Shown piece after piece: positions 22,855 through 31,459 of a stretch of DNA of 64,000 nt. Every line of letters begins with the position of its first letter. The stretch's first letter is position 1. Source of the stretch: Chrysophaeum taylorii (Eukaryota; Sar; Pelagophyceae; Pelagomonadales; Pelagomonadaceae); NCBI GenBank assembly GCA_029834535.1, contig JAQMWT010000362.1, positions 124,001 through 188,000 of the forward strand, written 5' to 3'. Made by a program: the position numbers and the translations under genes. The notes beneath the pieces are model-generated. The model did not search any database and was not told the DNA's origin. It worked only from the letters and a program-made list of their open reading frames with translations.

Positions 22855-24339
22855 TTAATCTCGGCACGGGACAAGCGCACACTTGTTTACGGCGACCGCA
22901 TAAATGAGGCAGGCAAGCAAGACAGCGCAGGCGATGGCTGCGTTCGTCTTGATCGTGGGCTTACCACCATCGGTGGCAGCCACACTTGGGTTCGGCTGGC
23001 TGTCGGGGCGCTTCCGGAGCTTCCGGAGACTCCACAGGAGTTGCCCGAACAACATGACGACGTAACCGCCGATCTCTAAGCCGTCCACGGCCTCGTTGTA
23101 AAAGACCCACGAGATGCCGACGGTAAGAAAACCCTTGACGTAGCCGGAGAACATGTACGTCAGGGCCGACAGCTTGCCGATGATCTTGATTTGGATGAGG
23201 TTAAGAGAGAATGCGATCAGGCAGTCGCCGGCGAGGAGGAGCGCCGGCATACCCTTAAAAGAGAATGAGGGGTCGCGCCACTCCTCGGCAAACGCGACCA
23301 AGCCGAGGCCGACGGCCGTTGCCGGACCGAGAAAGTAGAGCGTCGAAATCGAGTCCATCTTCACCGACTTCTGGCCACTCGCTTCGCCGAGCTTCGTGTT
23401 GAGCATGAGCTGCTGTCCGACAAGATAACACGCGTAGGCCGCGTTGGAAACCATCATAAGCACGAATCCTATCGTCGACCAGCCGGCGATTTCAGACTGG
23501 GCTACCGACGCGATAACCACAGAGCCGAGGATGACGACGAGGTTGAGGATGGGCGCGAAGGCGACCGTCTCGCACCCCGCGATCGCGAGAAGGATGTACA
23601 CGGCGATCGCTTGGGCGGGTTTTAAGAGCTGGATGTAACCGACGGGAAGAAAGTTGTAGACGGCGTTCGACCCGTACAAGTAGAAGGTGTACAAGACGGC
23701 CAACGGGACGCAAATCGTAACGTACAGCTTGGCGGTCATGCCCACCTTACTCGGGTCGCTCAGGCCGGCGCACACGCACCCGTGGGAGGCGACCGAGCAA
23801 AACGTCATCTGGAGCATCGTCAGCGTCGCGGCGTAAGGCCACTTCTTGAGAATGTACGCGTTCAAGTACACGATCCCGATCGAGGCCGCCATGTAGGCAA
23901 GGATCAGCAACGCGCTCTCGAGGTACGCGCAGAGTTCCGAAAGCCTCGACACGGCGGTCTTGGGGGGCGGCCCGTCGAGCAATTTGGCCGCGAGTCCGTC
24001 CTCTGTTCTGTCCGCGACCGTCACTTGCGCCCCCTGGGGGGCCTGTCGGAACGAGGGGAGCTGGATCTCCATCACCGCCAACGCAACGGCAAGAACAGCC
24101 AACGCGCGCAACAAAATCCCCATCCAGAAATCGAGGGAACTCGGGGGCAACGGCTCGTGCGCGCTGGCGGCCGCGGCGGCGAGCTCCGTCGTCATCACCG
24201 TGCTCGACCCGAGTCTCGCGAGCGCCGTCGAGGCCACCCCACACAACGCGACGGCGCCGAGCACACCCACAGTTGACAGCGCACGCCCTTGAGTGCGCGG
24301 CCGCGCGGCGAGCAGTGGCACCCTCACGTCCTTGTCCAT
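22855..24339 (-). CDS. TPT/SLC35-like sugar-phosphate or nucleotide-sugar transporter
   Basis: About 494 residues from the first ATG (MDKDVRVPLL); upstream codons in frame begin only with GTG. A 100-residue N-terminal part has two hydrophobic segments, then a linker, then a block of about eight to ten membrane spans typical of the drug/metabolite transporter superfamily. Diagnostic stretches are NAYILKKWPYAATLTMLQM (the triose-phosphate-translocator family NK.il..fpyP.tLt.. pattern), KPAQAIAVYILLAI, and the C-terminal LSALTYMFSGYVKGFLTV (the second DMT repeat). The family exports nucleotide sugars into the Golgi/ER or sugar phosphates across plastid membranes; the substrate cannot be assigned here. 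The early sequence PLLAARP with dileucine-like residues may be a sorting signal. The C-terminus is basic then hydrophobic. The start remains somewhat uncertain. Confidence 0.8.
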   Translation of the reverse strand: MDKDVRVPLLAARPRTQGRALSTVGVLGAVALCGVASTALARLGSSTVMTTELAAAAASAHEPLPPSSLDFWMGILLRALAVLAVALAVMEIQLPSFRQAPQGAQVTVADRTEDGLAAKLLDGPPPKTAVSRLSELCAYLESALLILAYMAASIGIVYLNAYILKKWPYAATLTMLQMTFCSVASHGCVCAGLSDPSKVGMTAKLYVTICVPLAVLYTFYLYGSNAVYNFLPVGYIQLLKPAQAIAVYILLAIAGCETVAFAPILNLVVILGSVVIASVAQSEIAGWSTIGFVLMMVSNAAYACYLVGQQLMLNTKLGEASGQKSVKMDSISTLYFLGPATAVGLGLVAFAEEWRDPSFSFKGMPALLLAGDCLIAFSLNLIQIKIIGKLSALTYMFSGYVKGFLTVGISWVFYNEAVDGLEIGGYVVMLFGQLLWSLRKLRKRPDSQPNPSVAATDGGKPTIKTNAAIACAVLLACLIYAVAVNKCALVPCRD

Positions 24340-24828
24340 CACTTCACTTTCGACTGTGATAGGCCCTAAATTCGATGACGCCACGCGCTAGTCGTGACGT
24401 CAACGATGCCCAAATCTTGATTTTTCTCTAAATACCAGGGTTAAGGAGTAAAACTCAAGGGTTAAGTACTATAAAGGGGCGTTGACTAATAAGGTCAGAT
24501 ATTGGCGTGTCGAGCGGAAAGTAGGAGAGCTAGGGTGAGTGGAAGGACGTTGACGCAGGCTGTTCGTAGGGGACGGCCGAGCGCAAGCCTAAAAACCGTC
24601 TGGGCGCCGCGAGGAACCCGGCGGCCGTAGGGGCCGTTGGCCTTTCTGTTTGCGTCTCTAAAGCGCGCCTGCGCGCGATGCCGTTCCTGGAGGTGGCCGG
24701 AGGCTGCGCCGCCCTCGACATACCGTAGTAGGCCCGCTAGGAGGAGATTCCAAGGTTAAGAATAGGCTATTATGGAACGATAGGTACTTGTGCGCGCGGC
24801 AGGCGCCCTATTCGAATATTCGCGACGA
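24340..24828. other. Intergenic spacer, nothing recognised
   Basis: Upstream region of the transporter gene and downstream region of the coiled-coil gene. AT-rich around 24,420-24,480; GC-rich short frames further right have no motif. Confidence 0.45.
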
Positions 24829-25438
24829 TTAGACGAGAATGAGGACAGGGCTCTTGGCCGGGCTCCGTCGCTGTCGTTGTTGTTTGTCCATGGGCCCACG
24901 GGCCTTAAGACGTCGCCACAAGAATCTCTGTTGTTGTTCGGGCTGGGAGGGTGACGTCTTGGGGGAAAGCGGTGGCAGCGGCGGCGGCGGCGGGTTTTCT
25001 TCCTCGTGGTGGGCATCGTCGTCCTCCTCTTTGATCTCCTCGCACCGGCGGCGGAGTCGTCCGTTCTCGGCGCGCAGCCTGCGTCGATCATCCTGGATCG
25101 AGGCGACGAGGGCTTTCCTGCGGCGGAAGCGTTTGTTGTCTGTCTGTCGTTCGCCGATGGACACACACCAGTCGTTTCGCTCCTCGATGCGCCATTTTTG
25201 CGAGTTCTCGAGCTTGAGCTGCGCAACACTGCGCAGGCGTCATTCATGCGCACATTTCGAGGCCACCTTACTAGGCCCAACACAACTTGAGCTCGTCTTT
25301 GGCGATGTCGTACTCCGCACGCAGCCTCGCGCACTCCTGTTCGAGGGCTTTTTGGCGGTCGATGAGCTCGGCCTCGCGCTCGGCGGCTTGCAGTTTGACG
25401 CGCACGAGGTGAGACTGCAGCATTTTCAGCGCGGTCAT
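24829..25438 (-). CDS. Small coiled-coil protein with one 43-bp intron
   Basis: Exons 25,438-25,272 and 25,228-24,829, joined across an intron 25,271-25,229 (GTAAGG donor, GCGCAG acceptor), give 188 residues. The intron removes in-frame stops, and the reading frame becomes continuous only when it is spliced, which supports it. Residues 1-55 are a heptad-like helix (LQAAEREAELIDRQKALEQ), continued after the junction by AQLKLENSQKWRIEERN and DDRRRLRAENGRLRRR, so the coiled coil runs through to about residue 115. Then come an acidic patch, a proline run (PPPPPLPPLSP) and a basic Gln-rich tail. Function unknown; no family recognised. The start codon is preceded by an in-frame stop. It lies head-to-head with NDUFS4, 30 bp between the two ATGs, implying a shared promoter. 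Confidence 0.7.
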
Positions 25439-25468
25439 CAGCTAAGTCTCTTTCCGTTCAACGGCAAC

Positions 25469-26140
25469 ATGATGCGTATGGTGCTCGCGTCGCGCCGTGT
25501 CTTCTTTCCAGCAGCAGCGCGGTTCTTCTCCACCCCTGCCACGGAGGCCGAGGAGCTCGCGGCGATGAAGGAGATGGTCGCCGAGGCCGCGCGGGTGGTG
25601 ACCCCCGACCACGTTCGCGAGAACCCGACCGGTGTTGCGTCCTATCCCGAGAACCCCGTCGAGGTCGTCGCGCTCGACGGAATGCCCGAGGTCCACCGCT
25701 CGCGGACGGTGACCATCTCCCAGAACCCCAAGTCGGCCATGACCTCGGGGGTCCACAAGACCAAGCCCTGGGTCTTAAAGTGGAAAAACGAAGAGCGCTG
25801 GTCCAACCCGCTGATGGGTTGGACGAGCTCGGCCGACCCGATGGCGCAAGTCGAGCTCAAGTTCGAGACGCCGGAGCAGGCGATCTTCTTCGCCGAGAAG
25901 CACGGCTGGAAGTACGAAGTTTCCGAGCCCATCGAGCGCAATTGGGACCACGGGACAAACAAATACTCGCACAACTTTCTCGACAAGACTGCCGAGGCCG
26001 AAGTCAAGGCCTACGGCAAAAAGACCAAGCGCTTCGACTTTTCCAAACCCTACGCCTCTCATTATTTCCGGCCCCTCACCTACCACGGCGAAAAGGAGTG
26101 TTTACAGCATGGCCTCGACCCCGAAAAGCCGTGGAAGTAA
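25469..26140 (+). CDS. NDUFS4: NADH dehydrogenase (complex I) subunit NDUFS4, 18-kDa type
   Basis: 223 residues from MMRMVLASRRVFFPAAARF, an Arg-rich, acid-free start typical of a mitochondrial import signal. The frame is open upstream, but that part overlaps the divergent coiled-coil gene, so this ATG is preferred; ATGs at 25,472 and 25,478 are alternatives. The conserved family core is easy to see: W.LKWKNEERWSNPLMGWTSSADPM, then KFETPEQAIFFAEKHGWKYEV and SHNFLDK, ending in the usual basic KPW. NDUFS4 is an accessory subunit of the matrix arm of respiratory complex I, needed for stable assembly of the N-module. The region between signal and core (about residues 20-75) is lineage-specific. 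The stop lies 92 bp from the stop of the LRR gene, which converges on it. Confidence 0.95.
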   Translation: MMRMVLASRRVFFPAAARFFSTPATEAEELAAMKEMVAEAARVVTPDHVRENPTGVASYPENPVEVVALDGMPEVHRSRTVTISQNPKSAMTSGVHKTKPWVLKWKNEERWSNPLMGWTSSADPMAQVELKFETPEQAIFFAEKHGWKYEVSEPIERNWDHGTNKYSHNFLDKTAEAEVKAYGKKTKRFDFSKPYASHYFRPLTYHGEKECLQHGLDPEKPWK

Positions 26141-26232
26141 GTTAAGTATGGAGCAGCAGCATATGTCTTGCTGTTTTGCCATCTTTCTTTCTCGGTCTCA
26201 CCTTTTTACTAATAATACGGGAAGAAAGAGGA

Positions 26233-27717
26233 CTACGGGAGGGAGGCGGTGGCCTGGCGAATTCGGTCGATGAGGTCCGCGTGGGATTGCGGTGGAGCGA
26301 CTCCGTCTTCCGCCAGCTGAGAAGAGGGCGCGTCCGGGGACCTCCGCCGCCTCCCGCCGCCGACGCGCCGTCCCTTGGCGGCGGCGGCGGCGGCGGCGGC
26401 GGCGATCGGGCGGCCAAACACGTCGGTATCCGGCGGGAGTATCGTAAGCTCGCCGTGCTGCGCGACGCAGCATTTGATCCCGCGATGATCGAAAAAGACG
26501 CGGGCGAAGCGGGCCCCGACGTCGACGCGGACGCCCATGTCGGCGGCCGCACGCGTGGCCGACCCCCGCAGTGCGAACTCCAACGGCGCGTCCGGGGCCG
26601 TCGCGTCGTCAGTCCACGCGGCGTCCCCCGTGAAGCCGCCGCCGTCGGCTGAGAGGCTGAGCACCGCGCGGCCGTCGACAGAAGTAACGGCAGCGTTGCC
26701 CGCGGCGTCGCAAAGGACGGCAAGCGTTCCGTTTTCGTAGAACGCGCGGATGCATCCAGCGTCAGCGGCGACGGCGACACCCCCACGAGGCCACCGCACG
26801 ACCGCGCTCCCGTCCCCCGGCGCACACGCGGCGAGCACGCCGCCAGCGTAGTTGACGAGCACCGGTTCGAAGGTTGCCGCGGGCCACCGAGCGCGGGTCG
26901 TCGGCGGCGCAGGCGCTTCGACGACGACCCGGCGCGGCCTCCGCGGCTTGCTGGAAACCACCGGGACTGCCGGGAGGGCCTCGAGCACGTCGGCAAAGGT
27001 CGCGTCCGGCGCGACAGGCGCCGCGCGATCTCCTCGTTGTCGCCGTCGTCTCGGTCGGGGGTGACGAACATTTTTTTGGGGCGGTGGCCGCGGGTGCAGC
27101 CGCGCCGCGATAAGGTCGGTCTGGCGCTCTTCGGCGCGGAGGCGGTGCATGAGGCCCTGGCCGTCGAGGGTTTCGGCATAAGCTGCGGCCCTGGCGCGTC
27201 GGGCGTCGTCGACGCGCGTCTCGTCCAAGTAGCCGAGCCCCGGTAGAAGCGAGAGCACGATGTTGCGGTAACCGTGGCCGTCGCACGCCTTGTTGGGTGC
27301 GAGCTTCAGGACCTTGAGGGGAAGCCCGCGCAGCCGCAGCACCTCCGAGAGCTTTTCGATGAGGTTGTGCCCGAGCCAAAGCTCCACCAGAGATTTGAGC
27401 TCGGCGAGTCCCTCGAGCACTGGAGGTCTCGACTCGCTCGGGCCATCTCTATGCGCGCCGCCGAGGCAGTTGGCGTGCGCGCGCAACACGCGCAGCGACC
27501 TCGGGACGCTGAGCCAAGTAAGGCGGTTGTGGCTCACGTCGAGAAACTCTAACACGCTCAGCGTCCCGAGCGCCTCGATCGAGCTGAGTTGGTTGAATGC
27601 GAGGTTCAGGTGCCGCAGCTCGCTCGCGCGCGTCAAGAAACCCGGCAATCTTCGCCAGTTGCGCCCGTGATACAGCCCTACTCCGCCCCAAGCTTCGAGA
27701 TCCTCGGGCTCAGACAT
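26233..27717 (-). CDS. Leucine-rich-repeat protein with beta-rich C-terminal domain
   Basis: 494 residues from the first ATG (MSEPEDLEAWGG); codons upstream in frame begin only with TTG. Residues about 25-170 hold LRRs of the SDS22/ciliary type: LRHLNLAFNQLSSIEALGTL, LEFLDVSHNRLTWL, LVELWLGHNLIEKL, then the capping GYRNIVLSLLPGLGYLDET typical of flagellar LRR proteins. A basic Pro/Arg-rich linker follows. The C-terminal half (about 270-450) has repeated short strands with Gly turns (VNYAGGVLAAC, VRWPRGGVAVAADAG, FYENGTLAVL) that recall the NG/YP-G repeat domain of ERICH6/FAM194 proteins; that match is tentative. An alanine run near 465 comes from a GCC repeat. A role in the flagellum is a guess from the LRR-cap type. 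Confidence 0.8.
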   Translation of the reverse strand: MSEPEDLEAWGGVGLYHGRNWRRLPGFLTRASELRHLNLAFNQLSSIEALGTLSVLEFLDVSHNRLTWLSVPRSLRVLRAHANCLGGAHRDGPSESRPPVLEGLAELKSLVELWLGHNLIEKLSEVLRLRGLPLKVLKLAPNKACDGHGYRNIVLSLLPGLGYLDETRVDDARRARAAAYAETLDGQGLMHRLRAEERQTDLIAARLHPRPPPQKNVRHPRPRRRRQRGDRAAPVAPDATFADVLEALPAVPVVSSKPRRPRRVVVEAPAPPTTRARWPAATFEPVLVNYAGGVLAACAPGDGSAVVRWPRGGVAVAADAGCIRAFYENGTLAVLCDAAGNAAVTSVDGRAVLSLSADGGGFTGDAAWTDDATAPDAPLEFALRGSATRAAADMGVRVDVGARFARVFFDHRGIKCCVAQHGELTILPPDTDVFGRPIAAAAAAAAAKGRRVGGGRRRRSPDAPSSQLAEDGVAPPQSHADLIDRIRQATASLP

Positions 27718-27779
27718 ACCACTCGTTAACGACAACGGTAGCCCTCGGGCTCAGACACTCGTTAACGACAACGGTAGCC
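27703..27779 (+). repeat. Two-copy tandem repeat over the LRR gene start
   Basis: Units 27,703-27,743 (41 bp) and 27,744-27,779 (36 bp) share GGGCTCAGACA and CTCGTTAACGACAACGG and differ by a 5-base insertion. The first unit contains the LRR start codon, so the duplication extended into the 5' end of that gene. Confidence 0.75.
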
Positions 27780-27800
27780 CTCAGTCTACGTTCCACACAT

Positions 27801-27945
27801 CACGACTCGGTGATGACCCCGACTAGGTCCCGCGTACTTATCTCCGCCCGTCAGGCACATCCCTCCTACCCCACAAACCCACCCACATCCTTCATGCTCC
27901 CCACACACCCCCCCCTCTTAGCAGTCGACATTTAAAGACACACAT
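27801..27945 (+). repeat. Dispersed repeat, copy A
   Basis: Matches, in inverted orientation and at roughly 90-95% by eye, the segment 44,286-44,430. Shared landmarks: ACTCGG.GATGACCCCG, TCCGCCCGTCAGGCACATCC, and CTCTTAGCAGTCGACATTTA at the end. Non-coding. The family is unknown. Confidence 0.8.
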
Positions 27946-27989
27946 CACGAGGCCGGCCGGCCAGCCAGGGAGGGGGGGGGGCTACACTA

Positions 27990-28265
27990 TTATCGCGTGT
28001 TGTCGGCAACAACCTTGGTGTACTTCTCCTGGGAGCACCAAAGGTGAGAAGGGTGCGCCACATCTGTCGTCCTACCTACCTTATCGCGATCGGCCATCGC
28101 CTGCTCGACTTCCTCGGGCCTGCGCGAGGTGAGGCCCCGGGGCGCGGGTATTGACGCACTTCTCCGACGAAAAGAACTCGTGGCCTTTCTTGGCTGCGAC
28201 AGAAATTACACAGAGCACAACAAGATGGTGCTCACTTTGCTTGAAGACGGCAGGTGCGAGGGCTG
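27990..28265 (-). CDS. Possible small spliced gene, 5' end unresolved
   Basis: Read on the minus strand, exons 28,193-28,160, 28,119-28,080 and 28,028-27,990 join in one frame across introns 28,159-28,120 (GTGCGT...GCGCAG, 40 bp) and 28,079-28,029 (GTAGGT...CCCAG, 51 bp) to give KKGHEFFSSEK, PEEVEQAMADRDK and EKYTKVVADNTR before a TAA. A further intron 28,235-28,194 (GTGAGC...CGCAG) links an upstream exon ending ...APAVFKQ. The junction phases agree at all three places and the donors resemble those of neighbouring genes, but I could not find a convincing first exon and recognise no family. It would be divergent from the glutathione-peroxidase-like gene at 28,480. Confidence 0.35.
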
Positions 28266-28479
28266 CGGGCAACGTCTCATCACGTCGCACAGGAAGCAAG
28301 GCTCGCCCGCGCCGAGGAGCGTCACGGTCCCCACGAAGACCCTCACTCCGTCGCCGCCAGGCACGCGCTGGAGCAACCTGGTTGGTTGATCAAGTGCCGC
28401 CGGAGGCTGCGTCGTCGCACCAGTAGAAGACCATCCCTCCGTTCCTCTGACGTCAACTTCGGAAAGGGCTTATATAATT

Positions 28480-29311
28480 ATGGCGGTCGTCGAGGGGTAT
28501 CGCACCGACGAGATCGAGCGCATCAGTGTTCGAGAAGCCGCGTTTCACACCAAGACGAACCGGTTCTACGCGCTCCGGGCCGTCGACATGCGGGGTGCGT
28601 GCCGCTCTTGTCGCGCATGACGCGACATGTTTTGTTATCAGGCTGGACTTGGCCCTTCGACGAGCTCCACCACCGCAAGGCCGTCATCGTCAACATCGGC
28701 GTGCGCGGCGCCAAGGCGGCCGAGGAAATTGCCAAGATCAAACGCATCAGCGACGAGATCGCGCCGATTGATGGCACGCAAGTTATCGCGTTTCCCTCCG
28801 ACGAGTGAGTTCTCCGTGAGGTCGTCGTGATTGTGAAAAGGTTCGGCGCGCCGGCGACCGACGATGAGCTTCGCGCCTTTTTGTTCGACACTTGCGGCCT
28901 CCACCCGAACGACGCCTCGCTCAAGATTATGGCCAAGACGCGAGTTGACGGCCCCGGCGCTCACCCCGTCTTCAAGCTGCTCAAGGTTTGTTTGTTCGTT
29001 CGTTCGTTCGTTCGTTCGTTCGTTCGTTTGTTTACGTTTGTTTACCTGGTGGCCTGCGTCGCCTCACACTCCTCAGGCCATGGCCAACATCCAGGACCTT
29101 GGCCGCGATTTCGCCGCCTACTTCTACGTGAACAGGTCAGTTCTTTTTGCTTTCTCAGTTCCAATGCCGTTTAGGAACTCGCATCTCCAAGGAGTCGCCG
29201 ACAGCGCCGATACGATGTACGCGCGACTTTTCTCTGGCAACCTCCCAATTGCACACCCCTTCTTCCATTTTTAGGCTTGCCGTGCTTCAGCAAGAGCTCC
29301 CCCGCTCTTGA
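28480..29311 (+). CDS. Glutathione-peroxidase-fold protein without the catalytic residues (spliced)
   Basis: Six exons (28,480-28,594; 28,642-28,804; 28,841-28,985; 29,077-29,135; 29,175-29,216; 29,275-29,311) give 186 residues in a single frame; the five introns of 36-91 bp are all GT-AG. Family landmarks are kept in order: an FYAL.AVDMRG start strand, AVIVNIGVRGAKAAEEI (the NVAS.C/U-G region), VIAFPSDEFGAPATDDEL (the FPCNQFG region), KTRVDGPGAHPVFKLLK (the VNG..AHPL.K.LK signature) and FYVNRN (the FL.DRNG region). Glutathione peroxidases reduce peroxides using Cys/Sec, Gln, Trp and Asn. Here the Cys/Sec position is Gly, FPCNQ is FPSDE, and the WNF stretch reads DLGRDF, so all key positions are changed. 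It is most likely a non-catalytic or redirected paralog. A TATATAA lies 10 bp upstream of the ATG. Intron 3 contains a (CGTT)n run. Confidence 0.75.
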
Positions 29312-29566
29312 CGACTTCTCTATCTTCTCGTACGACGACGTGTAGAAGCAGTAAAAAATACTGCGTCCCTCCGATTAAGAATGGCAGTGGTATTGCTGCC
29401 CTTGGCGCCTTGTTTCTGACGCGACGCAATGTCGGCACGGTATTAGACAACGGGGTGTACTTCCCCGTGCTCGAACCGGATAGAAAACATCTACATCTCT
29501 AACAACACTTGTAGCACTTTAAGTAGGATATTTTAGAAGAGGATGATTTCTGATGATTTCTGATGA
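29312..29566. other. Short spacer
   Basis: Nothing recognised between the peroxidase-like gene and the JmjC-like gene apart from a direct duplication TGATTTC just before the latter's start. Confidence 0.5.
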
Positions 29567-31177
29567 ATGGTTGTAGCCCGAAAAAGCGCCAACTCAGCGC
29601 GCGGTCCAGTAGCGCAAGGTGTCATGACCCCCGCCTTGGATGGGGCGATAACGAGTCGTGACAACGACGAATCGAGCGATGACGATGTCATCGTCAACGA
29701 AATTAGCCAACCAGTGTTCGACGACGACAACGACGCTCAGGATGTACAGTGTGCACAGGAAGCCGATGTGACAAGCGAACAAGCGTTCGACATAAACGAT
29801 CAGGAAGCGCCGTGTGGACAGGCCGACGTTGACGACGAAGATTTCGGAGGATGCGAAGAAGAGGCTCGCAGCGAGAACGAGCTCGAGAGAGGACAAGACG
29901 ACGCGGCACGAGACGAGGACGAGGAGAGCACACAGGAGGATGACGACGACGAGGACCTGATCATGTACGAAATTGACGTCGCCGACTGGGAGAAAGAAGC
30001 GGCTGACCCAGAGCACTATAAAGCCAAGCGTCTGCTCATGGCAGAAGGTTTTCCCGCCCGCAACGACCAGAATAGCGCCGCAGAGGCAGAAAAAGAAGAT
30101 GAACAGGAGGAGGAGGACGAGGACGAAGAGATAATCATGGAAGAAATCGAAATGCCATACGACGACGACGACGACGACGAGGAAAAGCTCATAATGGAAG
30201 AAGTAGATATGCCGTGCGACGACGAGGCCAACGACGACGTTGAAATCGAACACATCGGCGAGCTCGACCGGGAGGCGATCCGCGCGTTCAGTGAGGTCGT
30301 CGGTACCGAATTTAAGGAGGAACCGACGATCGAAGTAGTCAAGTACGAAAAGGACGTGGTGCATTTTCTTGCTGGTGGTTACCGCGAATTTATCCCACTG
30401 TTCAACGAGGAGAGCGATCAGAAGGAGGAACACGTGCCTAGCGATGACGATAATGACGACGAAGACGATCATTGGCCCGTCGAAGCCTCGCCTTGCTCGA
30501 CATTTTCTCGTGCGCAGCTCTCGCAACTCACGCCTTTTGCGTTTGCCTCGATGCGAGCCAAGAGAGCTCCGATTCTCATATCGGGATTTCTCGCAGCCGC
30601 CGACATTCGACAAAGCTCGTGGGCGCTTGACACCTTTGCAAATCTACTAGGCCAAGAGCGCATTGTGTCGCTAAGACTGACTGACGACGATTCTCGCGCG
30701 CATGTTACTGCTGGAAACTATGCGGAATGGCTGAAGCAGCCAGAACGGTCGCCCGCGACCGCGTGCTGCGTCGTCGACTCGTTGGTCGGATCGTGTGCTG
30801 GTCTGCAGATTGAGCGTCATATGGCGGCGATGCAGCAACGTACCGGGCTGCGGGCAGACGAGGCCTGTGTTGGCATGCTGCAGATGCACTGGGCGCCGCG
30901 GGGTCACGTCGAGCGTGATGATGAGGGTCGACGGGCTCGCACCCTCGCAATGTTGAGCGGGACCTTTCAGGCAAGGGCCTTCTTGGGGGAGCATGCTGGG
31001 GAAATGCTCGAGGTCGACGTGTGTCCCGGAGACTGCCTCTTTGTCCCCTCTGGTTGGCGCGTAGACCTGGAGCATAAGAATCCGGAGGTTGAACGGGCTG
31101 GTCACGAGCACCTTCTCTGGGTAACTAAGTGGTGGCACACCGACGACGACGCCGAGCACAAGTCAGATTCCAAGTGA
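29567..31177 (+). CDS. Acidic protein with C-terminal JmjC/cupin-8-like domain
   Basis: 536 residues. The first about 300 are extremely acidic (Asp/Glu runs encoded by GAC/GAG repeats), with a recurring motif of the type I-MEE-[IV]-[ED]-MP (for example MEEIEMPYDDD, MEEVDMPCDDE). The last about 210 residues resemble a JmjC/cupin-8 fold: AFASMRAKRAPILISGFLA matches the 'fv...kPviisGf' entry helix/strand, AGNYAEWL a lid segment, and VCPGDCLFVPSGW the 'pGD.lfiPsGW' strand near residue 490. These domains are usually Fe(II)/2-oxoglutarate hydroxylases or demethylases. The usual HxD appears as HVE (about residue 446), and the His after the GW is replaced (GWRVDLEH), so catalytic activity is doubtful if my alignment is right. 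The acidic N-terminus suggests a nuclear or histone/ribosomal-protein partner; this is inferred. Confidence 0.6.
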   Translation: MVVARKSANSARGPVAQGVMTPALDGAITSRDNDESSDDDVIVNEISQPVFDDDNDAQDVQCAQEADVTSEQAFDINDQEAPCGQADVDDEDFGGCEEEARSENELERGQDDAARDEDEESTQEDDDDEDLIMYEIDVADWEKEAADPEHYKAKRLLMAEGFPARNDQNSAAEAEKEDEQEEEDEDEEIIMEEIEMPYDDDDDDEEKLIMEEVDMPCDDEANDDVEIEHIGELDREAIRAFSEVVGTEFKEEPTIEVVKYEKDVVHFLAGGYREFIPLFNEESDQKEEHVPSDDDNDDEDDHWPVEASPCSTFSRAQLSQLTPFAFASMRAKRAPILISGFLAAADIRQSSWALDTFANLLGQERIVSLRLTDDDSRAHVTAGNYAEWLKQPERSPATACCVVDSLVGSCAGLQIERHMAAMQQRTGLRADEACVGMLQMHWAPRGHVERDDEGRRARTLAMLSGTFQARAFLGEHAGEMLEVDVCPGDCLFVPSGWRVDLEHKNPEVERAGHEHLLWVTKWWHTDDDAEHKSDSK

Positions 31178-31459
31178 CCGACGCGACGACGTGTGATTTG
31201 AGGAACGTGCAGTTAAAAACCTGCGCGACTCTAGACGCTCCCGCGCGTTTGCCGCGGGCGGAGACGTGAAGAAAATGAGCTTCATTAGCGATGATACTAC
31301 GGATAAACGCGCCGCCCAGGAGACAAGAAGAATTTGGAATAAAGAATATTTGCGAGGCCGAGGACCCAGCAAAGAAGACGTCTATATAGTGAAAAAAAAA
31401 TTGCCGGGTGCTTCGCTCGAGAGGCGCGCGGAATCAACCATCGCCATCATCATGGTGCG

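Noticed and set aside
24839-25468. An in-frame 210-codon extension of NDUFS4 upstream
   Set aside because: It overlaps the divergent coiled-coil gene, is Arg/Ser-rich low complexity, and would bury the mitochondrial import signal that starts at 25,469.
26142-27179. A minus frame of 345 codons overlapping the LRR gene
   Set aside because: Pro/Arg/Ser-rich shadow in another frame.
29594-30613. A hydrophobic minus-strand frame of 339 codons opposite the acidic protein
   Set aside because: Mirror image of GAC/GAG repeats (read as Val/Leu/Phe); an artefact of the acidic coding region.
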